Source: Chloroflexota bacterium
GTDB taxonomy: Bacteria > Chloroflexota > Dehalococcoidia > SHYM01
Length of the DNA stretch: 5,192 nucleotides
Direction: 5' to 3'
NCBI GenBank assembly: GCA_016199375.1
Contig: JACQGV010000179.1
Location: 1-5,192 of the forward strand
This document shows, piece by piece, positions 1 to 5,192 of the stretch (position 1 is the stretch's first letter; each line of letters starts with the position of its first letter). The notes below the pieces were generated by a model. That model did not search any database, was not told the DNA's origin, and was given only the letters and a program-made list of their open reading frames with translations. The translations under genes and the position numbers were made by a program.

Positions 1-1157
1 AGCTCGCCCAGGACATATTCGTTGTGCTCGCCAAGACGTGGCGCGGGGCGCTGGATGCCCCGCGGCCCATCCGAAAGTCGCCAGGCGGGACCGAAGGGAC
101 GGATGCGGCCGAAGGCAGGGTCGTCCACGGGCTGGAAGAAGTCCCGCGCCGCCAGATGCGGGTCGTCCATTAGGTCGGCGCTGGTCAGGGAAGCGCTGGC
201 CGTCACCCCGGCCGCCCGCAACAGCCGGGCGGCCTCTAGGTGGGTGTGCTGACGGGTCCACACCGAGATCGCGGCGTCGAGCTCGTCGTGGGCGGCTTGC
301 CGGGCCTGGGGAGTCGCCCAGGACGGTGCGTCTGCCCACTCGGGGCGGCCGATGATCCCTGCCAACGCCGCCCACTGGGCGCCGTCGGTGACGGTGAGCG
401 CCACCCAGTTGTCATCGCGGCAGGGGTACACCCCTTGGGGCGCCTGACGAGGATCGCGGTTGCCACGCCGCCCTACTGGAGCCCCGGTCAGGGCCGCCGC
501 TAGCAGCGGCTCCGCCACCGAGCCCACCATGGTCTCGTGCTGAGAGACATCAATGAACTGGCCCCGGCCGGTGCGCTCGCGGTGGTGCAGGGCGGCCAGA
601 GCGGCGAGGGCGGCGCTGGCGCCGGCGGCCACGTCGGCGGTAGCAGAGAGGTCAATGACCGTCTGCCCGCCTTCCCGGCCGGTGACGGCGGTGACCCCCG
701 CGAAGGCACAGGAGTGCTCGGCAAAGGACGGATAGTCGCGGTAGGGCCCACTCGCGCCGAAGCCGGACTGAGCGACGACGATGATGTCCGGCCGCGCCCG
801 GCGCAACGACTCGTAGGCCAGCCCCAGGCTCGGCATCACGTGAGGGGTGAAGTTGTCCCAGACGATGTCGCAGAGACTGATGACCCGCCGCGCCAGAGCC
901 ACACCCTGCTGCGTCTTGAGATTGATGGTGCAGGAGAGCTTGTTGCGGTTATACCAGGCGAACCAGGAGCAGGCGTTGGGGTCTTGGACACCGTCCCGGA
1001 AGGGCGGGATATTGCGCAGGGTGTCCAGCTTGGCGGCGCTCTCGAGCTTTATCACCTCGGCGCCCATGTCGGCCAGCAGCTTGGTGCCGTAGGGCCCCGC
1101 CCAGGCCCAGGTGAAGTCGGCCACCCGCACGCCCTCCAGGGGCAGCGCCGGCGTCAC
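1..1157 (-). CDS. Class III (CaiB/BaiF family) CoA-transferase, catalytic-type subunit; 3' end cut off by window edge
   Basis: The frame is open from a GTG at 1157-1155 to the window edge: 385 codons, without a stop. Family members usually run about 390-410 aa, so only a short C-terminal tail is missing. These enzymes move CoA between an acyl-CoA donor and a free carboxylic acid through an aspartyl-CoA anhydride/thioester. Seen here: the N-terminal CoA-binding pattern (VRVADFTWAWAGPYG, then KLLADMGAEVIKLE, residues 10-39), SGFGASGPY at 131-139, the catalytic segment TADVAAG with D175, RERTGRGQFIDVS at 193-205, and the C-terminal RPAPRLGEHNE at 370-380. D175 sits where the family's catalytic Asp (Asp169 of formyl-CoA transferase) is expected. 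The GTG start overlaps the TGA of the upstream CoA-transferase (GTGA), with no separate strong ribosome site, so translation is probably coupled. Substrate is not determinable. The family call is secure; the heteromer role is inference. Confidence 0.93.
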   Translation of the reverse strand, partial: MTPALPLEGVRVADFTWAWAGPYGTKLLADMGAEVIKLESAAKLDTLRNIPPFRDGVQDPNACSWFAWYNRNKLSCTINLKTQQGVALARRVISLCDIVWDNFTPHVMPSLGLAYESLRRARPDIIVVAQSGFGASGPYRDYPSFAEHSCAFAGVTAVTGREGGQTVIDLSATADVAAGASAALAALAALHHRERTGRGQFIDVSQHETMVGSVAEPLLAAALTGAPVGRRGNRDPRQAPQGVYPCRDDNWVALTVTDGAQWAALAGIIGRPEWADAPSWATPQARQAAHDELDAAISVWTRQHTHLEAARLLRAAGVTASASLTSADLMDDPHLAARDFFQPVDDPAFGRIRPFGPAWRLSDGPRGIQRPAPRLGEHNEYVLGE

Positions 1158-2377
1158 TTGACAACTCCAGCCCGCAGGAGCGCTTCCACGCGCGCTGCGT
1201 CGTAGCCGCCGATGTCCCTCAGCACCTCCTCGGAGTGCTGGCCCAGACGCGGCGCGGGCGCCCGTATGGTCGCGGGCGTCTCGCTCAGGCGGTAGGCGGC
1301 ACCGATGTACGGGAGCGGGCCAGCCGCGCCGCTGTCCCGGATGGTGAAGAAGCCCCGCTCGGCGAGGTGAGGGTCCGCCAGCACCTCCTCCGGGGTGCAG
1401 ACCTTGGAAGAAGGCACGCGGTGGGCCTGGGCTATCCGCACGATCTCGTCCTTGGTGTGGCCCAGCCGCCACTCCTCCATCAGGGCGTCAACCAGGTCGG
1501 CGTTCTGGCTGCGCTGCACGGGGTCCTTGCACCATGCTTCGGAGGCCCAGGCCGGACTGCCCATGGCCTGTACCAGGCGTTGCCAGTGCTCATCCTCGCG
1601 GCCGCTCAGGAGCACCTCGCCGTCCCGGCACGGCTTGGCCCCGTAGGGAACGATCCAGGACGCCTGGGAGACCCGCCCGACGATCCGCTTCTCCACCGCT
1701 AGGATGGGGAAGGCGCCGGCCAGGATGGAGGCCAGCACCTCCTGGACGGAGATGTCCACATGCTGGCCGCGCCCGCGGCGCCCGCCCGCGAACAGGGCGG
1801 TCACGGTCGCAGCCGCGGCATTGATGGCAGCCTGAAAGGAAGCCGGATGACCAGCGGCGATGACTGGCAGGCCCGGGTTGCCCTCGGCGTCCCTCTCCCG
1901 CCAGATGAAACCCAGGCCGCCCGCATGCCAGACGGTCAGCTCGCTGGCAGGCTGGGTAGAGTCCGGCCCGTCCTGGCCGAAGGGCGTGATGGAGGTCATC
2001 ACCAGCCGTGGATTCAGCCGCGCAACGCTCTCCCAGCCCAGGCCCAGGGTTTCGACGTGGCCGGGCGCCCAGCCTTCCAGGAAGACATCCGCCTGCGCAA
2101 CCATGTCGCGCAGCACCGAGCGCCCTTCGGGCCGCGCGAGGTCGAGGGCGAGGCCGCGCTTGTTGGTGTTCAGGTGGAGGAAAAGGGCGGAGGCCTCGGG
2201 GTTGACGCGGCCCTGAGGAAATGGGCCCTGGAAGCGCGTTATGTCGGGATGGGCGGGGTCCTCGACCTTCACCAGGCACGCGCCCAGGTCGGCCAGCAGC
2301 TTGCCGCAAAGGGGCGCGGCAAAGCCCTCCGCGTACTCGACCACAGTCAGGTCGGAAAGGGCGCCGGGGGTTTCCAC
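1154..2377 (-). CDS. Class III (CaiB/BaiF family) CoA-transferase homologue lacking the catalytic Asp; probable partner subunit
   Basis: 407 aa, a normal full length for the family. Domains run as in its downstream neighbour: LTVVEYAEGF then GKLLADLGACLVKVED (about residues 10-40), a central segment GHPASFQAAINA at 176-187, RRGRGQHVDIS at 200-210, and C-terminal DPHLAERGFF and RAPAPRLGQHSEEVL. Ungapped alignment with the neighbour through GRGQ puts S180 at the position of D175, so the nucleophile of the aspartyl-CoA mechanism is absent. Family members with GHQAEY-type variants here are known to me, and two-subunit class III enzymes exist (benzylsuccinate CoA-transferase BbsEF; succinyl-CoA:malate CoA-transferase SmtAB), so a structural or substrate-binding subunit is likely. 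Start chosen at GTG 2377-2375 because GGAGGAG lies just upstream. The longer reading from GTG 2407 has no ribosome site and adds ten residues not typical of the family. It is first in its operon and its stop overlaps the next start. Confidence 0.9.
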   Translation of the reverse strand: METPGALSDLTVVEYAEGFAAPLCGKLLADLGACLVKVEDPAHPDITRFQGPFPQGRVNPEASALFLHLNTNKRGLALDLARPEGRSVLRDMVAQADVFLEGWAPGHVETLGLGWESVARLNPRLVMTSITPFGQDGPDSTQPASELTVWHAGGLGFIWRERDAEGNPGLPVIAAGHPASFQAAINAAAATVTALFAGGRRGRGQHVDISVQEVLASILAGAFPILAVEKRIVGRVSQASWIVPYGAKPCRDGEVLLSGREDEHWQRLVQAMGSPAWASEAWCKDPVQRSQNADLVDALMEEWRLGHTKDEIVRIAQAHRVPSSKVCTPEEVLADPHLAERGFFTIRDSGAAGPLPYIGAAYRLSETPATIRAPAPRLGQHSEEVLRDIGGYDAARVEALLRAGVVK

Positions 2378-2383
2378 GCGACT

Positions 2384-2390
2384 CTCCTCC
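2384..2390 (-). promoter_or_regulatory. Shine-Dalgarno site for the upstream CoA-transferase gene
   Basis: GGAGGAG on the minus strand, with 6 nt (AGTCGC) between it and GTG 2377. This decides the start against the upstream in-frame GTGs at 2407 and 2392, neither of which has a comparable purine-rich site. Confidence 0.7.
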
Positions 2391-2431
2391 ACTGTTCCCT
2401 GAGCCACTCTAGGGCTGTGCGGGATAGCGGG

Positions 2432-2440
2432 ATTTTAGCA
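2432..2440 (-). promoter_or_regulatory. Candidate extended -10 promoter for the CoA-transferase operon
   Basis: The minus strand reads TGCTAAAAT: a TAAAAT -10 hexamer (5 of 6 to TATAAT) preceded by the TGn extension. No good -35 lies 16-18 nt upstream, as expected for some extended -10 promoters. Transcription would begin near 2425, leaving a leader of about 48 nt before GTG 2377. It is the only AT-rich patch on this side of the divergent region. The sigma-factor consensus of this organism is unknown, so this is tentative. Confidence 0.35.
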
Positions 2441-2502
2441 CAGGGGCCCCGCCGCCGTTCACTTGCCACGCCATTAAGGGAGAGGGCCAGGCGGAAGGGG
2501 GG

Positions 2503-2508
2503 TACAAT
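2503..2508 (+). promoter_or_regulatory. Candidate -10 element for the carboxyltransferase gene
   Basis: TACAAT (5 of 6 to TATAAT). Transcription would start near 2515, giving a leader of about 28 nt that contains the GGAGGG ribosome site before ATG 2543. No convincing -35 lies at 16-18 nt; a TTGCCA at 2463-2468 is too far away (34 nt). If real, it overlaps the earlier in-frame ATG at 2507 and would exclude that start. Confidence 0.35.
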
Positions 2509-2531
2509 GCTGGCAGGAGCCACTTCTGCCC

Positions 2532-2537
2532 GGAGGG
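2532..2537 (+). promoter_or_regulatory. Shine-Dalgarno site for the carboxyltransferase gene
   Basis: GGAGGG with 5 nt (CTGCC) before ATG 2543. The earlier in-frame ATG at 2507 also has a G-rich run upstream (GGAAGGGGGG, 2493-2502, 4 nt before the ATG), so this site favours 2543 but does not by itself exclude 2507. Confidence 0.6.
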
Positions 2538-2542
2538 CTGCC

Positions 2543-4063
2543 ATGGCCGAGGACATCCGCCAGCTCAGCGAGCGCATCCGCAGGGGCGGGCCGCCGCGCT
2601 ACCACGAGAGCGCCCGCCGCCAGGGCAAGCTCTTCGCCCGCGAGCGCCTGGCGCGCCTCCTGGACCCCGGCTACCAGGTCGAGGACGGCCTGCTGGCCAA
2701 CAACCGCGACCCCGAGCTGCCCGCCGACGGCGTCGTCACCGTCACCGGCCAGATTGAGGGCCGCACCGTCTGCGTCCTGGCCAACGACTCCACCGTCAAG
2801 GCCGGCTCCTGGGGCTGGCGCACCGTCGAGAAGATCCTGCGCCTCCAGGAGACGGCGCTGCGGATGCGCGCCCCCATCATCTACCTGGTGGACTCGGCGG
2901 GCGCCCGCATCACCGACCAAATCCAGATGTTCCCCGGACGCCGCGGCGCCGGGCGCATCTTCTTCAATCAGGCCCGGCTGTCGGGCTACGTGCCGCAGGT
3001 CTGCCTGCTGCTGGGCCCCAGCGCAGCAGGCGGCGCCTACATCCCCTCCTTCTGCGACTTCGTCGGCATGGTCGAAGGCAACGCCAGCATGTACCTGGGC
3101 TCCCCCCGCATGGCCGAGATGGTCATCGGCGAGAAGGTCACCCTGGAGGAGATGGGCGGCGCCCGCATGCACTGCGCCGTTAGCGGCTCCGGCGACCTGC
3201 TGGCCGCCTCCGAGGAGGAGGGGCTGGACGCGGTCAAGCGCTACCTGGGCTACTTCCCGCAGAGCTACGCCGAGCAGCCGCCCGCCGCGCCACCGCGCGA
3301 GCCGCTGCCAGGGCCTGCTCTGGCCGGCCTCATACCGGAGAACCAGAACCAGCCCTTCGACATGTATAAGCTCGTCGAGCGGCTGGTGGACCAGGACAGC
3401 CTGTTCGAGCTCAAGCGGCTCTACGCCCCCGAGGTCATCACCGCCCTGGCCCGCCTTGAGGGCAGGCCGGTTGGCATCATCGCCAACCAGCCTAAGGTCA
3501 AGGGCGGCGTCCTCTTCGTGGAGTCAGCCGCCAAGGCCACCCGCTTCATCTGGCTCTGCGACGCCTTCAATATCCCCCTGCTCTTCCTGGCCGACGTGCC
3601 CGGCTTCATGATCGGCGCCAAGGTGGAGCGCGAGGGCATTATCCGCGCCGGGGCCAAGATGATCGCCGCCGTGAGCGAGGCCACCGTGCCCAAGCTCAGC
3701 GTCGTCGTCCGCAAGTGCTACGGCGCCGGCCTCTACGCCATGTGCGGCCCCGCCTTCGAGCCCGAGGCGTGCCTGGCGCTGCCCACGGCCAAGATCGCCG
3801 TCATGGGGCCCGAGGCCGCCATCAACGCCGTCTACTACAACCGCATCCAGGAGATGGCGGAGCCGGAGCGCTCCCGCTGGGTGGCCGAGCAGCGCGCCCT
3901 CTACGAGAAGGATATAGACATCTACAACCTGGCGGGCGAGCTGGTGGTGGACGCCGTCGTCCACCCCGACGACCTGCGCGCCGAGCTGGTCGCGCGGCTT
4001 CAGGTCGCCGGGGCCAAGCGCGCCGCCCCCTTCGAGAAGAAGCGCCCTGTCAACCCCATGTAG
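2543..4063 (+). CDS. Biotin-dependent acyl-CoA carboxylase, carboxyltransferase (beta) subunit
   Basis: 506 aa, typical for this family (about 500-540). It transfers a carboxyl group from carboxybiotin to the alpha or gamma carbon of an acyl-CoA in a cytoplasmic complex with biotin carboxylase and biotin carrier proteins, neither of which is in the window. The N-terminal half has the crotonase-like CoA-binding domain: the family entry pattern QGKLFARERLARLLDPG (27-43), DSAGARI (117-123), FPGRRGAGRIFFNQARLSG (130-148), and the first oxyanion loop AAGGAYIP (161-168). The C-terminal half starts near 265 and has ANQPKVKGGVLF (314-325), the second oxyanion loop DVPGFMIG (351-358), and YGAGLYAMCG (393-402). 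Y398 occupies the place where propionyl-CoA carboxylases carry a substrate-selecting Asp (D422 of Streptomyces PccB); YGAGxYxMCGxA and FPxRxxxGRIFxNQA are typical of methylcrotonyl/geranyl-CoA carboxylases. Start 2543 is chosen for its ribosome site and family alignment; ATG 2507 would add 12 residues. Transcribed divergently from the CoA-transferases. Family certain, substrate open. Confidence 0.95.
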   Translation: MAEDIRQLSERIRRGGPPRYHESARRQGKLFARERLARLLDPGYQVEDGLLANNRDPELPADGVVTVTGQIEGRTVCVLANDSTVKAGSWGWRTVEKILRLQETALRMRAPIIYLVDSAGARITDQIQMFPGRRGAGRIFFNQARLSGYVPQVCLLLGPSAAGGAYIPSFCDFVGMVEGNASMYLGSPRMAEMVIGEKVTLEEMGGARMHCAVSGSGDLLAASEEEGLDAVKRYLGYFPQSYAEQPPAAPPREPLPGPALAGLIPENQNQPFDMYKLVERLVDQDSLFELKRLYAPEVITALARLEGRPVGIIANQPKVKGGVLFVESAAKATRFIWLCDAFNIPLLFLADVPGFMIGAKVEREGIIRAGAKMIAAVSEATVPKLSVVVRKCYGAGLYAMCGPAFEPEACLALPTAKIAVMGPEAAINAVYYNRIQEMAEPERSRWVAEQRALYEKDIDIYNLAGELVVDAVVHPDDLRAELVARLQVAGAKRAAPFEKKRPVNPM

Positions 4064-4100
4064 GGCCACAGGGCGGGTCAGGCGCTGTCTCAGAAGAGGC

Positions 4101-4442
4101 CTACCTGAAGCCGATGGCAACGCGGATATTGGCCTCCACCGTTCGGAGGTCGCGCGCCGAAAGGCTCCCCAGGCTGCGGGACAAAGTAGACTGCTTCACG
4201 GTCTGGAGGATACCGGTGACCACCGAAGGTGCTAGTAGCCCCGCCGCCTGCCAGTCCTGCACGACTGTGTCCCCAACCAGCATTCGGTGTATGTTGCTGG
4301 TGATGCCAGCCAGGATCACCTCCTGGCGGCCCCTGTGATACGTGTCGGTGCTCAGCACCAGTGCCGGACGCAGTTTCACGCCGGTTTGGTCAGGGTACAC
4401 GAACTGCACCAGGACTACAGCACCCTGGCTAAAGCTTGTCAT
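4101..4442 (-). CDS. MazF/PemK-family toxin (endoribonuclease) of a type II toxin-antitoxin module
   Basis: 113 aa, the usual size for MazF/PemK (about 105-120). The family cleaves mRNA at short sequence motifs and is held inactive by its antitoxin. Seen: GAVVLVQFVYPDQTG at 7-21 (first strand and loop), KLRPALVLS at 23-31 with R25-P26 matching the conserved catalytic Arg region, ITSN at 47-50 with T48/S49 at the conserved Thr/Ser position, GLLAPSVV at 68-75, and the closing LGSLSARD at 91-98. All the landmarks are present, so the toxin looks intact. Its ATG lies inside the end of the upstream gene (14-bp overlap, 4429-4442) and has only a weak ribosome site, so translation depends on that gene, the normal antitoxin-then-toxin order. 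It ends 37 bp from the convergent carboxyltransferase gene. RNA target specificity cannot be read from sequence. Confidence 0.88.
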   Translation of the reverse strand: MTSFSQGAVVLVQFVYPDQTGVKLRPALVLSTDTYHRGRQEVILAGITSNIHRMLVGDTVVQDWQAAGLLAPSVVTGILQTVKQSTLSRSLGSLSARDLRTVEANIRVAIGFR

Positions 4443-5052
4443 AGGCTGCGTCCGCCGGGTTGTTCCAGAGCACGGCCAACACCGGGGCCTCCAACGCCGA
4501 TAATGCCGTCGCTCGCCTTTCCTTCAGTATCTCTTCTGCGACAGCATCCTGCTCTTCCGAGCGTAGCGTCGAAAATGCCCGGCGGAATATCTCTGCGATT
4601 CCTGGCCTCCTCTCCTCCTCACTCGTAGCAGACGCCTCGTATGCGGTGGGCGCTTCGGCTACCCTGCCGGCAGGACGACTCCAGCCTTTGGGTGCGTTGT
4701 AGCGTGCTGCCCTACTTGGCCACCTCCCGAACTTGCCAAGGAGCGTCCGGACCTTTCTCTCCACGTACTCAAACTCCGGGGAACCTCGCTGCAGTTCGAC
4801 AAACCATCTTCTGAGCCGGACTTCCGTCGGCCCGCCCCAAAGGTCTCTGTTGTACTGCGAGTCGTACCTCTCAACGGTCATGTCGGCGTATCCAATGAAC
4901 TTGCTAAACCCAACCGCGTCCAGTTCTGGCAAGTAGTACCAGCCTCTAGCGTAGGCCAGGCGGCGTTGCAAATCTGGACTGTTGCCGAGTTCGTGGTTGA
5001 GCTTTTGCGTCGTACCCTCCACATCCTTACGCGACTCCACTAGCCGTGCCAT
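4429..5052 (-). CDS. Putative antitoxin with a large N-terminal extra domain
   Basis: 207 aa, about twice the length of common MazE/Phd-like antitoxins. The C-terminal 50 residues resemble antitoxin tails: a helix LRSEEQDAVAEEILKERR (163-180), then a short linker, then LAVLWNNPADAAYDKL (192-207). The tryptophan-Asn-Pro-Asp-Tyr-Leu spacing is like the toxin-wrapping peptides of many small antitoxins. Residues about 1-115 form a separate basic/aromatic domain with LAYARGWYYLPEL (32-44), GFSKFIGYADMT (48-59), TEVRLRRWF (76-84) and LLGKFGRWP (104-112). Residues 116-150 look like a Pro/Ala/Glu-rich linker. I have the impression that a similar SKFIGY...MT...Y...TE..L..WF pattern occurs in uncharacterised proteins near nucleases, but I cannot name a family. 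It may provide DNA binding for autoregulation. No signal peptide or membrane segment is visible. GGGAGA lies 5 nt before ATG 5052. The antitoxin role rests on overlap with the MazF gene and the C-terminal motif. Confidence 0.72.
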   Translation of the reverse strand: MARLVESRKDVEGTTQKLNHELGNSPDLQRRLAYARGWYYLPELDAVGFSKFIGYADMTVERYDSQYNRDLWGGPTEVRLRRWFVELQRGSPEFEYVERKVRTLLGKFGRWPSRAARYNAPKGWSRPAGRVAEAPTAYEASATSEEERRPGIAEIFRRAFSTLRSEEQDAVAEEILKERRATALSALEAPVLAVLWNNPADAAYDKL

Positions 5053-5057
5053 GCTTG

Positions 5058-5063
5058 TCTCCC
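5058..5063 (-). promoter_or_regulatory. Shine-Dalgarno site for the antitoxin gene
   Basis: GGGAGA on the minus strand, separated from ATG 5052 by CAAGC. It supports this start. The nearby upstream ATG (in GATGGGAG) is out of frame. Confidence 0.65.
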
Positions 5064-5100
5064 ATCTATGTGATACCTAAATGCGATTCGCCCTGTATCT

Positions 5101-5129
5101 AAACTAACAACACACTAACTGTGTGTCAA
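5101..5129 (-). promoter_or_regulatory. Likely sigma70-type promoter of the toxin-antitoxin operon
   Basis: A perfect -35 box TTGACA (5129-5124) is followed after 17 nt by TAGTTT (5106-5101), a weak -10 that keeps the first, second and last consensus bases. Transcription would begin near 5094, giving a leader of about 40 nt. The surrounding 120 bases (5041-5160) are 48% G+C by count, markedly lower than the left block. Confidence 0.5.
5110..5126. repeat. Inverted repeat, probable operator of the toxin-antitoxin operon
   Basis: ACACAC-TAACT-GTGTGT: two perfect 6-bp arms around a 5-bp centre. It covers the last half of the -35 box and most of the promoter spacer, so a protein bound here would block polymerase. 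On the minus strand, GTTAGT also occurs twice, 11 bp apart (one helical turn), in the same stretch. Autorepression by the antitoxin or toxin-antitoxin complex is standard for this class; binding at this repeat is inferred. Confidence 0.5.
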
Positions 5130-5192
5130 GCATCCAGCTAGCTTCGGTAGACGGTTGAGGACGTACAAGCGGGCGTCGCTGATGTAAAATGG

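Noticed and set aside
1..1157. Frameshifted or broken CoA-transferase
   Set aside because: Codon-by-codon reading of the minus strand from 1157 to the edge is uninterrupted; the gene is merely truncated by the window.
537..1205. 222-aa plus-strand open frame
   Set aside because: Antisense to the CoA-transferase whose minus-strand translation is continuous and shows family motifs throughout; low-complexity Gly/Arg/Pro composition.
1590..2309. 239-aa minus-strand open frame
   Set aside because: Alternative frame of the Ser180 CoA-transferase; Arg/Pro/Gly-rich with no recognisable motif.
1760..2542. Upstream in-frame extension of the carboxyltransferase to a 767-aa protein
   Set aside because: The extra 261 residues lie antisense to a well-supported CoA-transferase and through the intergenic region, and have no family resemblance. 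High GC simply leaves few stops.
2474..3172. 232-aa minus-strand open frame opposite the carboxyltransferase
   Set aside because: Shadow frame (Ala/Gly/Asp-rich) of a secure gene.
4068..4088. Possible terminator hairpin (ACAGGGC / GCGCTGT) between the convergent genes
   Set aside because: The stem has an internal mismatch, only seven positions, and no T-run follows on either strand.
3715..4338. 207-aa plus-strand open frame spanning the carboxyltransferase end and the toxin gene
   Set aside because: Out of frame with the carboxyltransferase and antisense to the toxin; Arg/Gly-rich in the first part, no family pattern.
5115..5192. Minus-strand open frame entering from the right edge and ending at TAG 5117-5115
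   Set aside because: Only about 24 codons, ending inside the promoter/operator of the toxin-antitoxin operon; too short to support as the end of a gene.

Overview
This is a high-GC bacterial window holding five protein-coding genes in two blocks. Lines 2641-2700 are 75% G+C by direct count, whereas 5041-5160 are 48%. The left block (1-4063) encodes acyl-CoA chemistry. The right block (4101-5192) is a MazF/PemK-type toxin-antitoxin cassette. Nothing in the window fixes the taxon. The pairing of multiple class III CoA-transferases with a stand-alone acyl-CoA carboxyltransferase in GC-rich DNA would suit Chloroflexota (Dehalococcoidia-like) or Actinomycetota; this is a weak inference.

Positions 1-2377, minus strand: two class III (CaiB/BaiF, formyl-CoA transferase fold) CoA-transferase genes lie head to tail and share 4 bases (GTGA). 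The upstream one (1154-2377) has Ser where the family's catalytic Asp belongs. The downstream one (1-1157, cut by the window edge after 385 codons) keeps that Asp. This is what a heteromeric CoA-transferase with one catalytic and one non-catalytic subunit would look like.

Positions 2378-2542: a 165-bp divergent intergenic region with candidate -10 elements facing each way and a clear Shine-Dalgarno sequence for each gene.

Positions 2543-4063, plus strand: a complete 506-aa biotin-dependent acyl-CoA carboxylase carboxyltransferase (beta) subunit. Its active-site motifs resemble methylcrotonyl-CoA or geranyl-CoA carboxylases more than propionyl-CoA carboxylase. No biotin carboxylase or biotin carrier gene is visible. 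CoA transfer onto a carboxylic acid and carboxylation of an acyl-CoA could be steps of one pathway, but the substrate cannot be read from sequence.

Positions 4101-5052, minus strand: a 113-aa MazF/PemK-like toxin gene overlaps by 14 bp the end of a 207-aa gene. That longer protein ends in an antitoxin-like peptide and begins with a large extra domain I do not recognise with confidence. Upstream are a perfect TTGACA -35 box and a 6-bp-arm inverted repeat that overlaps it, a likely autoregulatory operator. The cassette converges on the carboxylase gene with only 37 bp between them.
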